The notes below the pieces were generated by a model. The model did no database searches. It saw only the letters and a program-made list of their open reading frames with translations, and was not told the DNA's origin. DNA of 64,000 nt from Chryseobacterium sp. (lineage in GTDB: Bacteria; Bacteroidota; Bacteroidia; Flavobacteriales; Weeksellaceae): the NCBI RefSeq assembly GCF_008014695.1, contig NZ_VOXE01000003.1:310001-374000 (forward strand), in the 5' to 3' direction. The translations under genes were made by a program, and so were the position numbers. Shown here piece after piece: positions 9,379 to 18,097 of the stretch. Each line of letters begins with the position of its first letter. The first letter of the stretch is position 1.

Positions 9379-9759
9379 TTAAACCCTTCTGGCAATATCC
9401 ATTTTATGGGCCATTAAATTGGCGATGTTTGTGGCTTTGTAAATGGCCAGATCTGCTATTTCGCCGCTGAAATTTTCCTCTACTGTTTCTGTCCAGAGTG
9501 TAAGCCAATGTTCAAAATGAAATTTTTCCATGGGAATTTTTTCATTAACCGGAAAATGTACCGCCATTGGATTTCCTTTGTAAGAAACCTGTCCGAACAG
9601 TAAAGTTTCCCAAAAGGCATACATTTTCGGTAAATGTTTGTTCCAATTGACCTTCGCCACATCGGTAAAGAAAAACCCGATGGTGGGATCGCTGCCGACT
9701 TTATCGTAAAATTTATTTACCAGAAGCTCAATGTCTTCTCTTGTTTCCAGTTTTTTCAT
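9379..9759 (-). CDS. Group III truncated haemoglobin
   Basis: A 126-residue globin aligning with the Campylobacter Ctb type. It has Tyr at B10 (Tyr18 in VNKFYDKV), a Trp-rich core (FWETLLFG) and the proximal haem His at about His68 (NPMAVHFP). The typical segment FEHWLTLWTETV follows. Group III globins bind O2 and NO in the cytoplasm and are linked to nitrosative stress or oxygen handling. A consensus -7 box lies 14 bp upstream. Confidence 0.92.
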   Translation of the reverse strand: MKKLETREDIELLVNKFYDKVGSDPTIGFFFTDVAKVNWNKHLPKMYAFWETLLFGQVSYKGNPMAVHFPVNEKIPMEKFHFEHWLTLWTETVEENFSGEIADLAIYKATNIANLMAHKMDIARRV

Positions 9760-9773
9760 CTATCAAAATTAGT

Positions 9774-9781
9774 CAAATATA
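9774..9781 (-). promoter_or_regulatory. -7 box (TATATTTG on minus strand) for the globin gene
   Basis: CAAATATA on the plus strand is the reverse complement of the TAnnTTTG consensus, 14 bp from the globin ATG. Confidence 0.6.
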
Positions 9782-9815
9782 AATTGCGGCAGGTATGATT
9801 GAAGTCATCATTTAT

Positions 9816-9916
9816 TTGGGCGGACAATTCGCGCTATCCGCTCATACTCCTCGTTCGGCGGCTCCACTGCGTTCCGCCGCCTCGCTGCGGGGTAACCGCT
9901 CCTATCGCGGCCGCAG
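9816..9916. repeat. GC-rich dispersed-repeat-like intergenic element
   Basis: A strikingly GC-rich block stands between AT-rich flanks. It contains GCGCTATCCGCTC (9831-9843), a hairpin CGGCGG/CCGCCG (9856-9861 with 9874-9879), CTCGCTGCGGGG, and CCGCTCCTATCGCGG (9897-9911). From memory, very similar strings recur between genes in Chryseobacterium and related Flavobacteria, so I read it as one copy of a REP-like family; this window contains only this copy. It lies between the globin promoter and the YkgJ promoter. An open frame through it is a chance extension of the YkgJ gene. Confidence 0.55.
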
Positions 9917-9956
9917 TTCAGTCATCAAAACAAACGGATTTATCGGAAATATCGCT

Positions 9957-9964
9957 TATTTTTG
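9957..9964 (+). promoter_or_regulatory. -7 box (TATTTTTG) directly before the YkgJ-family gene
   Basis: Exact TAnnTTTG match ending only 4 bp before the ATG at 9969, so the transcript should be leaderless or nearly so. Confidence 0.65.
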
Positions 9965-9968
9965 CATC

Positions 9969-10460
9969 ATGAATCTGGAATTCTATAAAAACCAGGCCGT
10001 TCTGAAGCAGAAAGAGCATCAGAAGATCCTGGAAACTCTCAAGAAAAGACCGCCGAAAAATCTCGATTATATTGTTCAGGAAACCCATGAGGAAGTTTTT
10101 GAAAAAATCGATTGTCTGCAGTGCGCGAACTGCTGCAAAACCACCGGCCCACTTTTCACTGAAAAGGATATCGAAAGAATTTCCAAACATCTGCGTGTTA
10201 AACCTGCCGATTTCGAGGCTAAATATTTAAGGACGGATGAAGACCGTGATAAAGTATTGAAAAATCTGCCCTGTTGGTTTTTGAATGTTGATAATACCTG
10301 CTCCATTTACGAAGTCCGGCCCAAAGCCTGCCGTGAATTTCCGCATACCGACCGGAAAAAAATTTACCAGATCAATCATCTCACCATAAAAAACACATTG
10401 ATCTGCCCTGCAGCATTTGAATTTGTAGAGCGAATTCAGAAAAATTTGGAGAAAAAGTAA
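9969..10460 (+). CDS. YkgJ family cysteine-cluster protein
   Basis: A 163-residue cytoplasmic protein with the UPF0153/YkgJ cysteine pattern CLQCANCC, then CWFLNVDNTCSIYEVRPKAC and a final CPAAFEF. The family is thought to bind zinc or an iron-sulfur cluster; its role is not established. The frame is open from 9795, but that part crosses the GC-rich repeat and is low-complexity Arg/Ser/Ala, so the ATG at 9969, just after a -7 box, is chosen. The N-terminus is a Lys/Glu-rich helix (EFYKNQAVLKQKEHQK). Confidence 0.88.
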   Translation: MNLEFYKNQAVLKQKEHQKILETLKKRPPKNLDYIVQETHEEVFEKIDCLQCANCCKTTGPLFTEKDIERISKHLRVKPADFEAKYLRTDEDRDKVLKNLPCWFLNVDNTCSIYEVRPKACREFPHTDRKKIYQINHLTIKNTLICPAAFEFVERIQKNLEKK

Positions 10461-10515
10461 AGGAATTCCAAACAAATCACAAACTCCTGTAATTTGAGTT
10501 AAAGTTAATTTAAAG

Positions 10516-10548
10516 AAGAAGTCCTGAAAATTTTCAGGACTTCTTTTT
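10516..10548 (+). terminator. Terminator of the YkgJ-family gene
   Basis: Perfect inverted repeat (AAGAAGTCCTGAAAA and its complement, 10516-10545) followed by T to 10548. Confidence 0.85.
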
Positions 10549-10557
10549 TGGCAAAAT

Positions 10558-10584
10558 AAAAAGCATTGAATTTCAATGCTTTTT
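10558..10584. terminator. Second hairpin in the YkgJ-gdhA convergent spacer
   Basis: AAAAAGCATTGAA and TTCAATGCTTTTT separated by one base; A and T tracts on both sides make it a possible terminator in either direction. Confidence 0.55.
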
Positions 10585-10632
10585 ATCCTTTCACTTTACT
10601 TTTTTCCCATTTTCCCGGGACAGGATATTATG

Positions 10633-10658
10633 AAAAAAGCCGGAGACAATCCGGCTTT
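10633..10658 (-). terminator. Terminator of gdhA
   Basis: AAAGCCGGA (10636-10644) pairs with TCCGGCTTT (10650-10658), 7 bp past the gdhA stop; on the minus strand the stem runs into six T. Confidence 0.85.
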
Positions 10659-10664
10659 ATAATT

Positions 10665-12023
10665 TTATACTACTCCCTGCGCGAGCATGGCTTCAGCCAC
10701 TTTCACGAAGCCGGCAATGTTGGCTCCTTTCACGTAGTTCACATATCCGTCTTCTTCTTTTCCGTAGTCCCTGCACGCTTTGTGAATCCCGATCATGATT
10801 TCCTTCAGCCTTGCATCCACTTCTTCTGATGACCAGTTTAAACGGATGGAGTTTTGCGTCATTTCAAGTCCTGAAGTGGCAACACCACCCGCATTGGAGG
10901 CTTTCCCCGGAGAGAAAAGCACTTTGTGATCCAGGAAATAATTAATGGCCTCTAAAGTTGATGGCATATTGGCAGCTTCTGTTACACAGACCACGCCGTT
11001 TTCCACTAATTTTTTAGCATCATCAAGATCCAGTTCATTTTGTGTAGCAGAAGGGATCGCAACATCACATTTCACTTCCCAAGGGCGTTTTCCAGCATGG
11101 AATTCAGCACCCGGATACTTTTTTACATAATCTTCAGCTCTGTTGTTCCCTGAAGAACGAAGTTCCAGCAAATAGTCAATTTTCTCACCTGTAATGCCGT
11201 CTTTGTCATAAACATAACCGTCAGGACCGGAAATGGTAACGGCTTTACCGCCCAGTTCTTCCACTTTTTTAACCACTCCCCAAGCTACGTTTCCGAAACC
11301 TGAAACAGACACCGTTTTTCCTTTGAAATCCTCGCCGATGGTTTTAAGCATCTGTTCAGCGAAATATACTACACCGTAGCCGGTTGCTTCAGGACGGATT
11401 AATGATCCGCCGTAAGCTAAACCTTTTCCGGTAAGAACTCCTGTAAACTCGTTTCTGATTTTTTTATACTGACCGAATAAATATCCAATTTCTCTGGCTC
11501 CAACACCGATGTCTCCTGCAGGAACGTCTGTTTCCGGTCCAATGTGTTTACACATTTCTGTCATGAATGCCTGGCAAAAACGCATCACCTCCATATCCGA
11601 TTTTCCCTGTGGGTCAAAATCAGAACCTCCTTTTCCTCCACCCATGGGCAAAGTAGTTAAAGAGTTTTTAAAAGTCTGCTCGAATGCCAGAAACTTAAGA
11701 ACCGAAAGATTCACCGTTGGGTGAAACCTGATTCCTCCTTTATATGGTCCGATCGCAGAATTCATCTGAATCCTGAATCCTCTGTTTACCTGAATTTCAC
11801 CTTTGTCATCAACCCATGGAACACGGAAAATAATGGTTCTTTCCGGTTCTGCCATTCTTTCCAGAAGTTTCTTTCCTGTATATTCGCTTTTTGTTGCGAT
11901 AAAGGGAATCACCGTTACGGCAACTTCCTTTACAGCCTGAAGAAATTCCGGCTCATTTGGGTTTTTTGCTTCAACTTTTGCAATAAATTCTTGAATTTTT
12001 TGCTCTACATTATATTGTTCCAT
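10665..12023 (-). CDS. gdhA: Glutamate dehydrogenase, hexameric NADP-type
   Basis: Catalyses reductive amination of 2-oxoglutarate with ammonia. The 452-residue length suits the 50-kDa hexameric class. Visible motifs are the substrate-binding IGPYKGGIRFHP, the catalytic-Lys loop LPMGGGKGGSDFDPQGKS, PAGDIGVGAREIGYLFG, and the Rossmann start VSVSGFGNVAWGV with a downstream cofactor region. NADP preference is the usual assignment for this group, not read from a residue. It is a single gene with its own -7 box and terminator. Together with GSIII glutamine synthetase at 26-28 kb it covers ammonia assimilation. Confidence 0.95.
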   Translation of the reverse strand: MEQYNVEQKIQEFIAKVEAKNPNEPEFLQAVKEVAVTVIPFIATKSEYTGKKLLERMAEPERTIIFRVPWVDDKGEIQVNRGFRIQMNSAIGPYKGGIRFHPTVNLSVLKFLAFEQTFKNSLTTLPMGGGKGGSDFDPQGKSDMEVMRFCQAFMTEMCKHIGPETDVPAGDIGVGAREIGYLFGQYKKIRNEFTGVLTGKGLAYGGSLIRPEATGYGVVYFAEQMLKTIGEDFKGKTVSVSGFGNVAWGVVKKVEELGGKAVTISGPDGYVYDKDGITGEKIDYLLELRSSGNNRAEDYVKKYPGAEFHAGKRPWEVKCDVAIPSATQNELDLDDAKKLVENGVVCVTEAANMPSTLEAINYFLDHKVLFSPGKASNAGGVATSGLEMTQNSIRLNWSSEEVDARLKEIMIGIHKACRDYGKEEDGYVNYVKGANIAGFVKVAEAMLAQGVV

Positions 12024-12045
12024 AAAGGTTTGATAATTATAGTAA

Positions 12046-12053
12046 CAAATTTA
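12046..12053 (-). promoter_or_regulatory. -7 box (TAAATTTG on minus strand) for gdhA
   Basis: CAAATTTA on the plus strand, 22 bp from the gdhA ATG. Confidence 0.6.
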
Positions 12054-12208
12054 ATTTTTTTTTCAAAACCCACAAGCAGTAAATTTCTTTTGCTGATAAC
12101 CTAAAAAACAGGAGATAAACATCTATTATATTTGGAATTTACAATTGACTATTACCGAAAATTGAACAGTTTGATAAATACAATAGGATATTAAAAAACT
12201 CAAAATTT

Positions 12209-13318
12209 TTACTTTGCCAGATACTGTCTCCCGGAAAGTGATTTAATTAAACCCAAAAGTTCCAACTCGAGCAAAACCGGCAGTATTTTATGCGATGATA
12301 GGTTGATATTTTCAGACAGATCATCCAGTGAAGTGTACGGTTTTTCTCGAATATATTCTAAAATCAATCTTTGGTTTTCAGGAAGTTGCAATTTTATTTC
12401 AGATTTTGGAAAAAGGGAACCTGTTGTTTCGGCGATCGTGGAATATCCGAGGTTTTCAATCAAGTCCTCAACGGTTGAAATGGCAGATGCTTTGTTAAGC
12501 ACAATGAGCTGGTTGCAACCCTGACTGTATTTATCCGTAATTTTCCCCGGAAGAGCGAAAACCTCACGGTTGTAGCTGTTCGCGAAAGTTGCAGTGCTCA
12601 CTGAACCGCCTCCGAAAGCCGTTTCAACAACGACTGTTGCCGCAGAAAGGCCTGCAATAATCCTGTTCCTCTGGATGAAATTTTCCCGGTCGGGTTTTTG
12701 GGATGAATTGAATTCAGAAAGTAAAGCGCCGTTATTCTCCAGAATTCTTTCGGAGAGTTTTTTATTTCTGAAAGGATAAAGCGTGTGAAAACCATGCGCA
12801 AGTACTGCAACCGTCTGAATATTATTCTGGAGTGATTTTTCGTGAACCTCAGCATCTGCGCCAATAGCTAAACCGCTTACCGTTAAAATTTTGAAAGATT
12901 TAAGAGCTTCCAGTAAATTTCCGATAAAATCTTTGCCATAAACCGATAAATTGCGGGTGCCTACAATGCTCAAAGGTTTCAAAGTTTCATCAAAATTTCC
13001 TTTTTCATAAAGGATGGCGGGAGCATCCTCGCATTCATCCAGAAGATAGGGAAGTTCATTCAGGTGACGGAGCCGGATTCTGATGTTGTTTTTTTCGCAG
13101 AAAATAAGTTCCTTTTCGGCGAAGGTCAGGTTTTCATCATCTCCAATCTGTTCAGCGATTTTTTTTCCGATGCCGGTGATATGTTTCAGTCCTTTTTTTG
13201 AAAGTTCCCAGACTTCCTTTGCTGAGCCTGCAGCACGTACCAGTTTTCTGAAGTTCACATCTCCAATAAGCGGACTGCGCCGCAACGCGATTGAATACAG
13301 GTGCTCTTCTGAAAACAT
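12209..13318 (-). CDS. dprA: DNA-processing protein DprA
   Basis: DprA binds incoming single-stranded DNA and loads RecA during natural transformation. The 369-residue protein has an N-terminal helix-hairpin-helix/SAM-like part (GLKHITGIGKKIAEQIG), the extended Rossmann core (LSIVGTRNLSVYGK, then VSGLAIGADAEVHEKS about residues 146-161, and VVETAFGGGSVSTATFA) and a C-terminal winged-helix region (about 310-369). Length is normal for a Bacteroidota DprA. The 185-bp spacer between it and gdhA holds no gene. Confidence 0.95.
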   Translation of the reverse strand: MFSEEHLYSIALRRSPLIGDVNFRKLVRAAGSAKEVWELSKKGLKHITGIGKKIAEQIGDDENLTFAEKELIFCEKNNIRIRLRHLNELPYLLDECEDAPAILYEKGNFDETLKPLSIVGTRNLSVYGKDFIGNLLEALKSFKILTVSGLAIGADAEVHEKSLQNNIQTVAVLAHGFHTLYPFRNKKLSERILENNGALLSEFNSSQKPDRENFIQRNRIIAGLSAATVVVETAFGGGSVSTATFANSYNREVFALPGKITDKYSQGCNQLIVLNKASAISTVEDLIENLGYSTIAETTGSLFPKSEIKLQLPENQRLILEYIREKPYTSLDDLSENINLSSHKILPVLLELELLGLIKSLSGRQYLAK

Positions 13319-13399
13319 GGCAGAAAGATTTACATCAAATTTCGAATTTTTTTTTCAGATAGAAAAATGCTTCAGTATCCGTATGATTTTAATCGAATC

Positions 13400-14173
13400 C
13401 TACTGTTTCCTGCGAATCTCGTCGAGATATTCCCAGATATCGTCTTTTTTCTTCTGGGGCATTTCCATGAAATCCTCTGGATGATTTTCTTTGTATTGCT
13501 GCCATAACAGGTCATCTTTTTCGTTGTAGTAATTCGGGAATTGCCATATAAATTTCTTTTTTTTCTCACCGGTCTTTCGGAAAAGAAAAGCCATGATGCT
13601 GCCGACTACTGCTCCAGCCAAATGCGACTGCCACGAAATCCGGCTCGGTTCATTCAGTTTCGAGAACAGCTCTTCCGGCAGCATTCCCCAAACCAAACTT
13701 CCGTAATACAAAACGACGATCAAGGAGATCGTTAAAAATTTTACGTTCCACCGGAAAACACCGCTGAAAAAGAGAAAAAAAGCAAGAACATACACAATTC
13801 CGCTGGCTCCGATGATGCATAAATACATTGAATCCCCGGTCATAATGTCGATAGGAGGAAGCAGCCAGACCAGGAGCCCGCTCAGGATCCAGCCCATGAA
13901 AAATATCTTTTTTGAGATTTCCGGATAGAACTGGAATAAAAGAAACATGAGCACCGCGATCGGAATAGAGTTACCCAAAAGATGTTCAAAATTACCGTGC
14001 AGCAAGGGGGAAAAAAAGATTCCCTTCATTCCTTCCGGAACCAGGGGAATGATTGCGCCGCTACAGCTTTCGAAAAAACCATGAAGCTGAAGGAAATATC
14101 CTCCCCACATAGCTGAAAGCATGAGAAAAGGATAAAGTAAAGCGTTTTTTGAAATGGTTTTTTTCAACATCAT
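13400..14173 (-). CDS. Rhomboid family intramembrane serine protease
   Basis: A 257-residue membrane protein with six hydrophobic segments. Rhomboid signatures are HGNFEHLLGNS (HxxxHLxxN), the nucleophile motif GASG (Ser in IIGASGIVYV) and the catalytic His helix SHLAGAVVG. It has a basic, charged C-terminal tail (about residues 205-257, ending YLDEIRRKQ) with many Lys, Asp and Glu. Two consecutive ATGs exist at the start; the first is used. Substrates cannot be guessed. It lies upstream of dprA with an 81-bp gap. Confidence 0.92.
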   Translation of the reverse strand: MMLKKTISKNALLYPFLMLSAMWGGYFLQLHGFFESCSGAIIPLVPEGMKGIFFSPLLHGNFEHLLGNSIPIAVLMFLLFQFYPEISKKIFFMGWILSGLLVWLLPPIDIMTGDSMYLCIIGASGIVYVLAFFLFFSGVFRWNVKFLTISLIVVLYYGSLVWGMLPEELFSKLNEPSRISWQSHLAGAVVGSIMAFLFRKTGEKKKKFIWQFPNYYNEKDDLLWQQYKENHPEDFMEMPQKKKDDIWEYLDEIRRKQ

Positions 14174-14302
14174 CTGTATTTCACAAAAGAAAAGCCAAAA
14201 AACAATAATGGTAAAATTGGCTAATAATTATTAATTTCTGTTAAAAATTGAGCCAAAAAAGCGAAATCTTAGAATCCACCTCATGATTATTTTTAATAAT
14301 GA

Positions 14303-14310
14303 TATTTTTG
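14303..14310 (+). promoter_or_regulatory. -7 box (TATTTTTG) for the DUF3078 gene
   Basis: Exact consensus, 23 bp before the ATG at 14334; it lies inside the longer open frame and so rules out the upstream start at 14283. Confidence 0.65.
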
Positions 14311-14333
14311 CACCAACCATGATGATATTGTTT

Positions 14334-15449
14334 ATGAAAAGGCTCTTTACTTTTTTACTGATTGTTTCAGTAATCCAAATTTTTTCGCAGGAAACAAAAA
14401 CTCCGCAGCAGATTATTGATTCTGTTAACCAAGAACAATGGAATGCTGTTGCTCTGGATCTGGACAGCTTGGCTGATCCGGAGTTTTTTGATTTTGAAAC
14501 GCATTTCAAAGACACGATTGTAATCCGGGATAAAGTGGTCATTCCGGTGATTACACAGGATTTTCCTTTGACTCCGTTTAATTTGATGAATCAAAAAGAG
14601 GAACAGAAATGGTATTTTTACGGACTGAATAATCTGGTCATCAACCAGGCATCCTATTCCAACTGGAATGCAGGCGGGAATGATAATTTCGGGATAAACG
14701 GCAAAATCAACTATAATTTAAGCTATAAAAACGGAAAACATTTTTTGGAAAATATTCTGCAGAGCGGTTATGGACTGATCGCTACAACAGGCCAGTCTAA
14801 CAGGAAAACGGAAGATAACATCAGCCTGATGTCAAATTACGGATATGATCTGGGGAAAGATTATTATCTGTCAACCGGTTTTCAGTTCACTACGCAATAT
14901 ACCGCCGGATACAATTATGCGCTTACTCCTGATCCGGTTTTTGCGGACAGAATTTCCAAATTTATGGCACCGGGTTATCTGAATGCCGGTTTAGGAGTTT
15001 CTTACAATCCTGAAGAAAATTTTCAGTTGATTTTTAGGCCTTTGAACGGTAAATTTACTTTTGTGACCGATCCGTTGCTTCAGAAAGCCGGAAGATACGG
15101 TTTGGAAAGGGATGGACAAAGTGTCAGAAGTGAACTTGGAGCGATGGTGAATGTGATTTACCGGCTTAAAATCTATAAAGGAATCACTTTCGACAACCAG
15201 CTGAATTTTTTCAGCAACTATCTCTTTCACACTGAAAGGGTAGATGTGGCTTACAGCGGAACCCTGAACATTCGCTTTAACAGATTTATTTCAACCGTGG
15301 TGAGTCTGGATATGATGTATGACCATGACCAACTGCAGAAACTGCAGCGGAAACAAACGCTTGGCATTGGCTTTTCCTACAGTTTAGGACAACAGAAAGT
15401 TGAAAAAGACAGCCGCAAAAAGGTCATCAAACCATTTATCGTTCAGTAA
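14334..15449 (+). CDS. DUF3078 outer-membrane beta-barrel-like protein
   Basis: A 371-residue protein starting with a signal peptide (MKRLFTFLLIVSVIQIFSQ). After a short linker the DUF3078 region begins near WNAGGNDNFGINGKINYNLSYKNGK, and the rest is made of alternating hydrophobic/polar strands rich in Tyr, Asn and Gly, ending KPFIVQ. It is most likely an outer-membrane barrel common in Flavobacteriia; function unknown. The start is set by the signal peptide and the -7 box. It converges on hemE with a 3-bp gap. Confidence 0.88.
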   Translation: MKRLFTFLLIVSVIQIFSQETKTPQQIIDSVNQEQWNAVALDLDSLADPEFFDFETHFKDTIVIRDKVVIPVITQDFPLTPFNLMNQKEEQKWYFYGLNNLVINQASYSNWNAGGNDNFGINGKINYNLSYKNGKHFLENILQSGYGLIATTGQSNRKTEDNISLMSNYGYDLGKDYYLSTGFQFTTQYTAGYNYALTPDPVFADRISKFMAPGYLNAGLGVSYNPEENFQLIFRPLNGKFTFVTDPLLQKAGRYGLERDGQSVRSELGAMVNVIYRLKIYKGITFDNQLNFFSNYLFHTERVDVAYSGTLNIRFNRFISTVVSLDMMYDHDQLQKLQRKQTLGIGFSYSLGQQKVEKDSRKKVIKPFIVQ

Positions 15450-15452
15450 AAT

Positions 15453-16478
15453 TTATTCCTTCCAGTCTACAACCGCTCTGATGAACGCTTCTGCATTTTC
15501 CAGCGGAATGTTGGGCAGAATTCCGTGACCGAGATTTACGATATAACGGTCTTTCCCGAATCGGCTGATCATTTCGTGCACCATTTTTCTGATGGTTTCC
15601 GGGGTGGAATGAAGTCTGGTAGGATCGAAATTTCCCTGAAGCGTCATGGTGTGATTGGTTAAAACCCGCGCAAATTCCGGACGGATGGTCCAGTCAACGC
15701 CCAATGCAGAAGCTTTTGAAAGCGTCATTTCTTCGAGCGCAAACCAACAGCCTTTTCCGAAAACCACAACATGGGTAAGCGGACTTAAAGCCTCAACAAT
15801 TTCATTGATGTATTTCCAGGAGAATTCCCGGTAATCGTCCGGAGACAACATGCCACCCCACGAATCGAATACCTGAACCGCAGAAACTCCTTTTTCCACT
15901 TTCCTTTTCAAATAGGCAATCGTGGTATCGGTAATTTTTTGAAGCAGGAGATGAGCCGCTTCAGGATGCTGGAAACAGAACGTTTTTGCAACCTCAAAAG
16001 TCTTGGAGCCCTTACCTTCAATACAGTAACACAAAATAGTCCACGGCGAGCCGGCAAAACCGATAAGCGGAATAGCATTGTCGAGTTTCTGCAGGGTGAG
16101 TTCAATCGCATCAAAAACATATCCTAAAGTATCATTCACATCCGGAACTTCAATATTCTGAATCTGTTCCAGCGTGCGGATCGGTTCGTCAAGCCATGGT
16201 CCCACATTCTCCTTCATTTTAAAATCGATTCCCATCGCCTGCGGAACTACCAGAATGTCGGAAAAAAGGATTGCCGCATCCAAAGGATATCTTCTGATCG
16301 GCATCATCGTGATTTCAGAAGCGAGTTCAGGAGTCTGACATCTGGTAAAGAAATCGTACTGATCGCGCAGTGCCCGGAATTCCGGCAGAAATCTTCCTGC
16401 CTGTCTCATCATCCAAACCGGCGGCCGTTCTACAGTTTCTCCTCTTAACGCTTTTAGGTACAGGTCGTTTTTAATCAT
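15453..16478 (-). CDS. hemE: Uroporphyrinogen decarboxylase
   Basis: Decarboxylates the four acetate side chains of uroporphyrinogen III to give coproporphyrinogen III. The 341-residue product has the N-terminal signature [41 protein letters not shown] and the C-terminal GNFDPTRLH and [18 protein letters not shown]. It is the last gene of hemA-hemC-hemD-hemE, 16 bp after hemD. hemB is not in the window. Confidence 0.97.
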   Translation of the reverse strand: MIKNDLYLKALRGETVERPPVWMMRQAGRFLPEFRALRDQYDFFTRCQTPELASEITMMPIRRYPLDAAILFSDILVVPQAMGIDFKMKENVGPWLDEPIRTLEQIQNIEVPDVNDTLGYVFDAIELTLQKLDNAIPLIGFAGSPWTILCYCIEGKGSKTFEVAKTFCFQHPEAAHLLLQKITDTTIAYLKRKVEKGVSAVQVFDSWGGMLSPDDYREFSWKYINEIVEALSPLTHVVVFGKGCWFALEEMTLSKASALGVDWTIRPEFARVLTNHTMTLQGNFDPTRLHSTPETIRKMVHEMISRFGKDRYIVNLGHGILPNIPLENAEAFIRAVVDWKE

Positions 16479-16494
16479 AAAAAAGTTTTGCGCA

Positions 16495-17154
16495 TTAGGC
16501 TTCAGGCTGCATGCTTTTTATTAAATCCAGCAGGTCATCGAGATGGTTGGCTTTGCTGGTAGATATTGTATTTTGTGTGAATTTTTTCAGTTCTTTTTCG
16601 GTGGTTTCGCCGATCGAAAACAGCTGCACATCTTCTAAAGAATTGAATTTTGCAAAGCTACGAACTCCGCTCGGACTAAAAAATACTATTGCATCATATT
16701 TTCTTGAAAGTTCGGGATATATAAGATGGGTGGTGTAAAGGATAACCTTTTTATAGTCAACAGATTCCGGTAGAAATTTATTGTGAAAAGTATCGAGTGA
16801 GATGTTTCCGGCAAAATGAATAAATTTTTCGTCTGCCGAATGTTCGGCGATGAAATCTGCGAGATTCACCGCGTTTTTTTCGGTTCTGAAAACCTGAAAA
16901 CCCTTTTGAGCTAGGGATTTTTCTGTGGTTTTACCGACGCAGTAAATTTTATTTTCCCGAATTTCAAAACCGTTTTCAAAAAATGATTTTACACCGTTAA
17001 CACTTGTAAAAATCAGTGAGTTGTCTTCAAGATCAAACGGTTTTACGGAAATATTTTCGGTAGAGATAACTTCCACAAAATCAAAAGAAAAATGATCTCC
17101 TAATTTTCTGGAAATCATTTGGGCGTCTGATTTTTTTGTGAAAAGAATTTTCAT
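16495..17154 (-). CDS. hemD: Uroporphyrinogen-III synthase
   Basis: Cyclises hydroxymethylbilane with inversion of ring D. The 219-residue protein is divergent, as HemD usually is, but keeps the two-domain pattern: [12 protein letters not shown] and [11 protein letters not shown] in the first half, then [11 protein letters not shown] and [11 protein letters not shown] in the second. Its place between hemC and hemE supports the assignment. A second HemD-like protein is encoded at 45348-46088. Confidence 0.92.
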   Translation of the reverse strand: MKILFTKKSDAQMISRKLGDHFSFDFVEVISTENISVKPFDLEDNSLIFTSVNGVKSFFENGFEIRENKIYCVGKTTEKSLAQKGFQVFRTEKNAVNLADFIAEHSADEKFIHFAGNISLDTFHNKFLPESVDYKKVILYTTHLIYPELSRKYDAIVFFSPSGVRSFAKFNSLEDVQLFSIGETTEKELKKFTQNTISTSKANHLDDLLDLIKSMQPEA

Positions 17155-17179
17155 TGGACCAATTTCTTCCCGAAAGCAT

Positions 17180-18097
17180 TTATGGATGGAGCTGTATTTT
17201 GATCTCCTCCATCAGTTCCTTGCCGCCATTTTCAATGATTTTTAAAGCCATTTTTTCGCCGAAATTTTCATATTCGTTCCATTCGAAAATCTCATCGGTT
17301 TCTATACAGTTTTTACCGTCCAGTGAACAGAGTCTGCCCTGAAAACGGATTTCATTTTTATCATTGATCTCTGCAAAAGCCCCGATTGGTGCGGTACAGC
17401 CCCCTTCCAAGGTCCTGAGGAAATTTCTTTCGATCTCAATGCAGATCTGGGTTTCACGGTCGTTGATGTCTTTGAAGATTTCTTTCAAGTTTTCATCATT
17501 GCTTCTTCCGCAGATCGCCACCACTCCTTGAGCCGGCGCCGGAATCATCATCGGAAGCAATTCAAAATGAACGTCAAGGCCCATTCTTTCAATAGCTGCC
17601 ATCGAAAAAAGGGTGGCGTCGAAACTGTTTTCCTCGAGTTTTCTTAAGCGGGTCTGTACGTTTCCGCGAATGTCGGAAAATTCCGCATATGGAAATTCCT
17701 TCAGCCAGAACGCGCGTCGTCTCAAACTGCTTGTCGCGATTTTTAAATCTTTGAGGTCCAGACTTGCTGCATCTTCTTTTCTCACGAGCACGTCCTGAGG
17801 AAAATCTCTTTTCAGAACTGCGATAATTTCTATGTTTTCCGGAAGTTGGGTCGGAATGTCTTTTAAGGAATGAACAGCAATATCCACTTCGTTATTGAGC
17901 AGAGCCGTGTCGAGATCTTTTGTGAAAATACCGGTAATTCCCATTGCATAGAGCGGTTGGGTAAGATCTTTGTCTCCCGATGAAATTACAGGGGTCAGAT
18001 CCGTAAGGAAATTTCTGTTCTGGAGATGTCTTGCCACTTCGCGCGCCTGCCAGAGAGCGAGCGGAGAATTGCGGGTTCCTATTTTAATGCTTTTCAT
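17180..18097 (-). CDS. hemC: Hydroxymethylbilane synthase (porphobilinogen deaminase)
   Basis: Polymerises four porphobilinogens on a dipyrromethane cofactor. Motifs are IGTRNSPLALWQAREVA at the N-terminus, HSLKDIPTQLP, SLRRRAFWL, RGNVQTRLRKLE and the cofactor-attachment Cys in LEGGCTAPIGAFA. Two in-frame ATGs occur, at 18106 and 18097; the second is preferred because it gives the usual five residues before IGTR. In either case the start lies inside the 3' end of hemA (overlap 14 or 23 bp), which suggests coupled translation. Confidence 0.95.
   Translation of the reverse strand: MKSIKIGTRNSPLALWQAREVARHLQNRNFLTDLTPVISSGDKDLTQPLYAMGITGIFTKDLDTALLNNEVDIAVHSLKDIPTQLPENIEIIAVLKRDFPQDVLVRKEDAASLDLKDLKIATSSLRRRAFWLKEFPYAEFSDIRGNVQTRLRKLEENSFDATLFSMAAIERMGLDVHFELLPMMIPAPAQGVVAICGRSNDENLKEIFKDINDRETQICIEIERNFLRTLEGGCTAPIGAFAEINDKNEIRFQGRLCSLDGKNCIETDEIFEWNEYENFGEKMALKIIENGGKELMEEIKIQLHP

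Noticed and set aside
9795..9968. N-terminal extension of the YkgJ-family gene
   Set aside because: It translates the GC-rich repeat into Arg/Ser/Ala low complexity and lies upstream of the -7 box; the ATG at 9969 is better.
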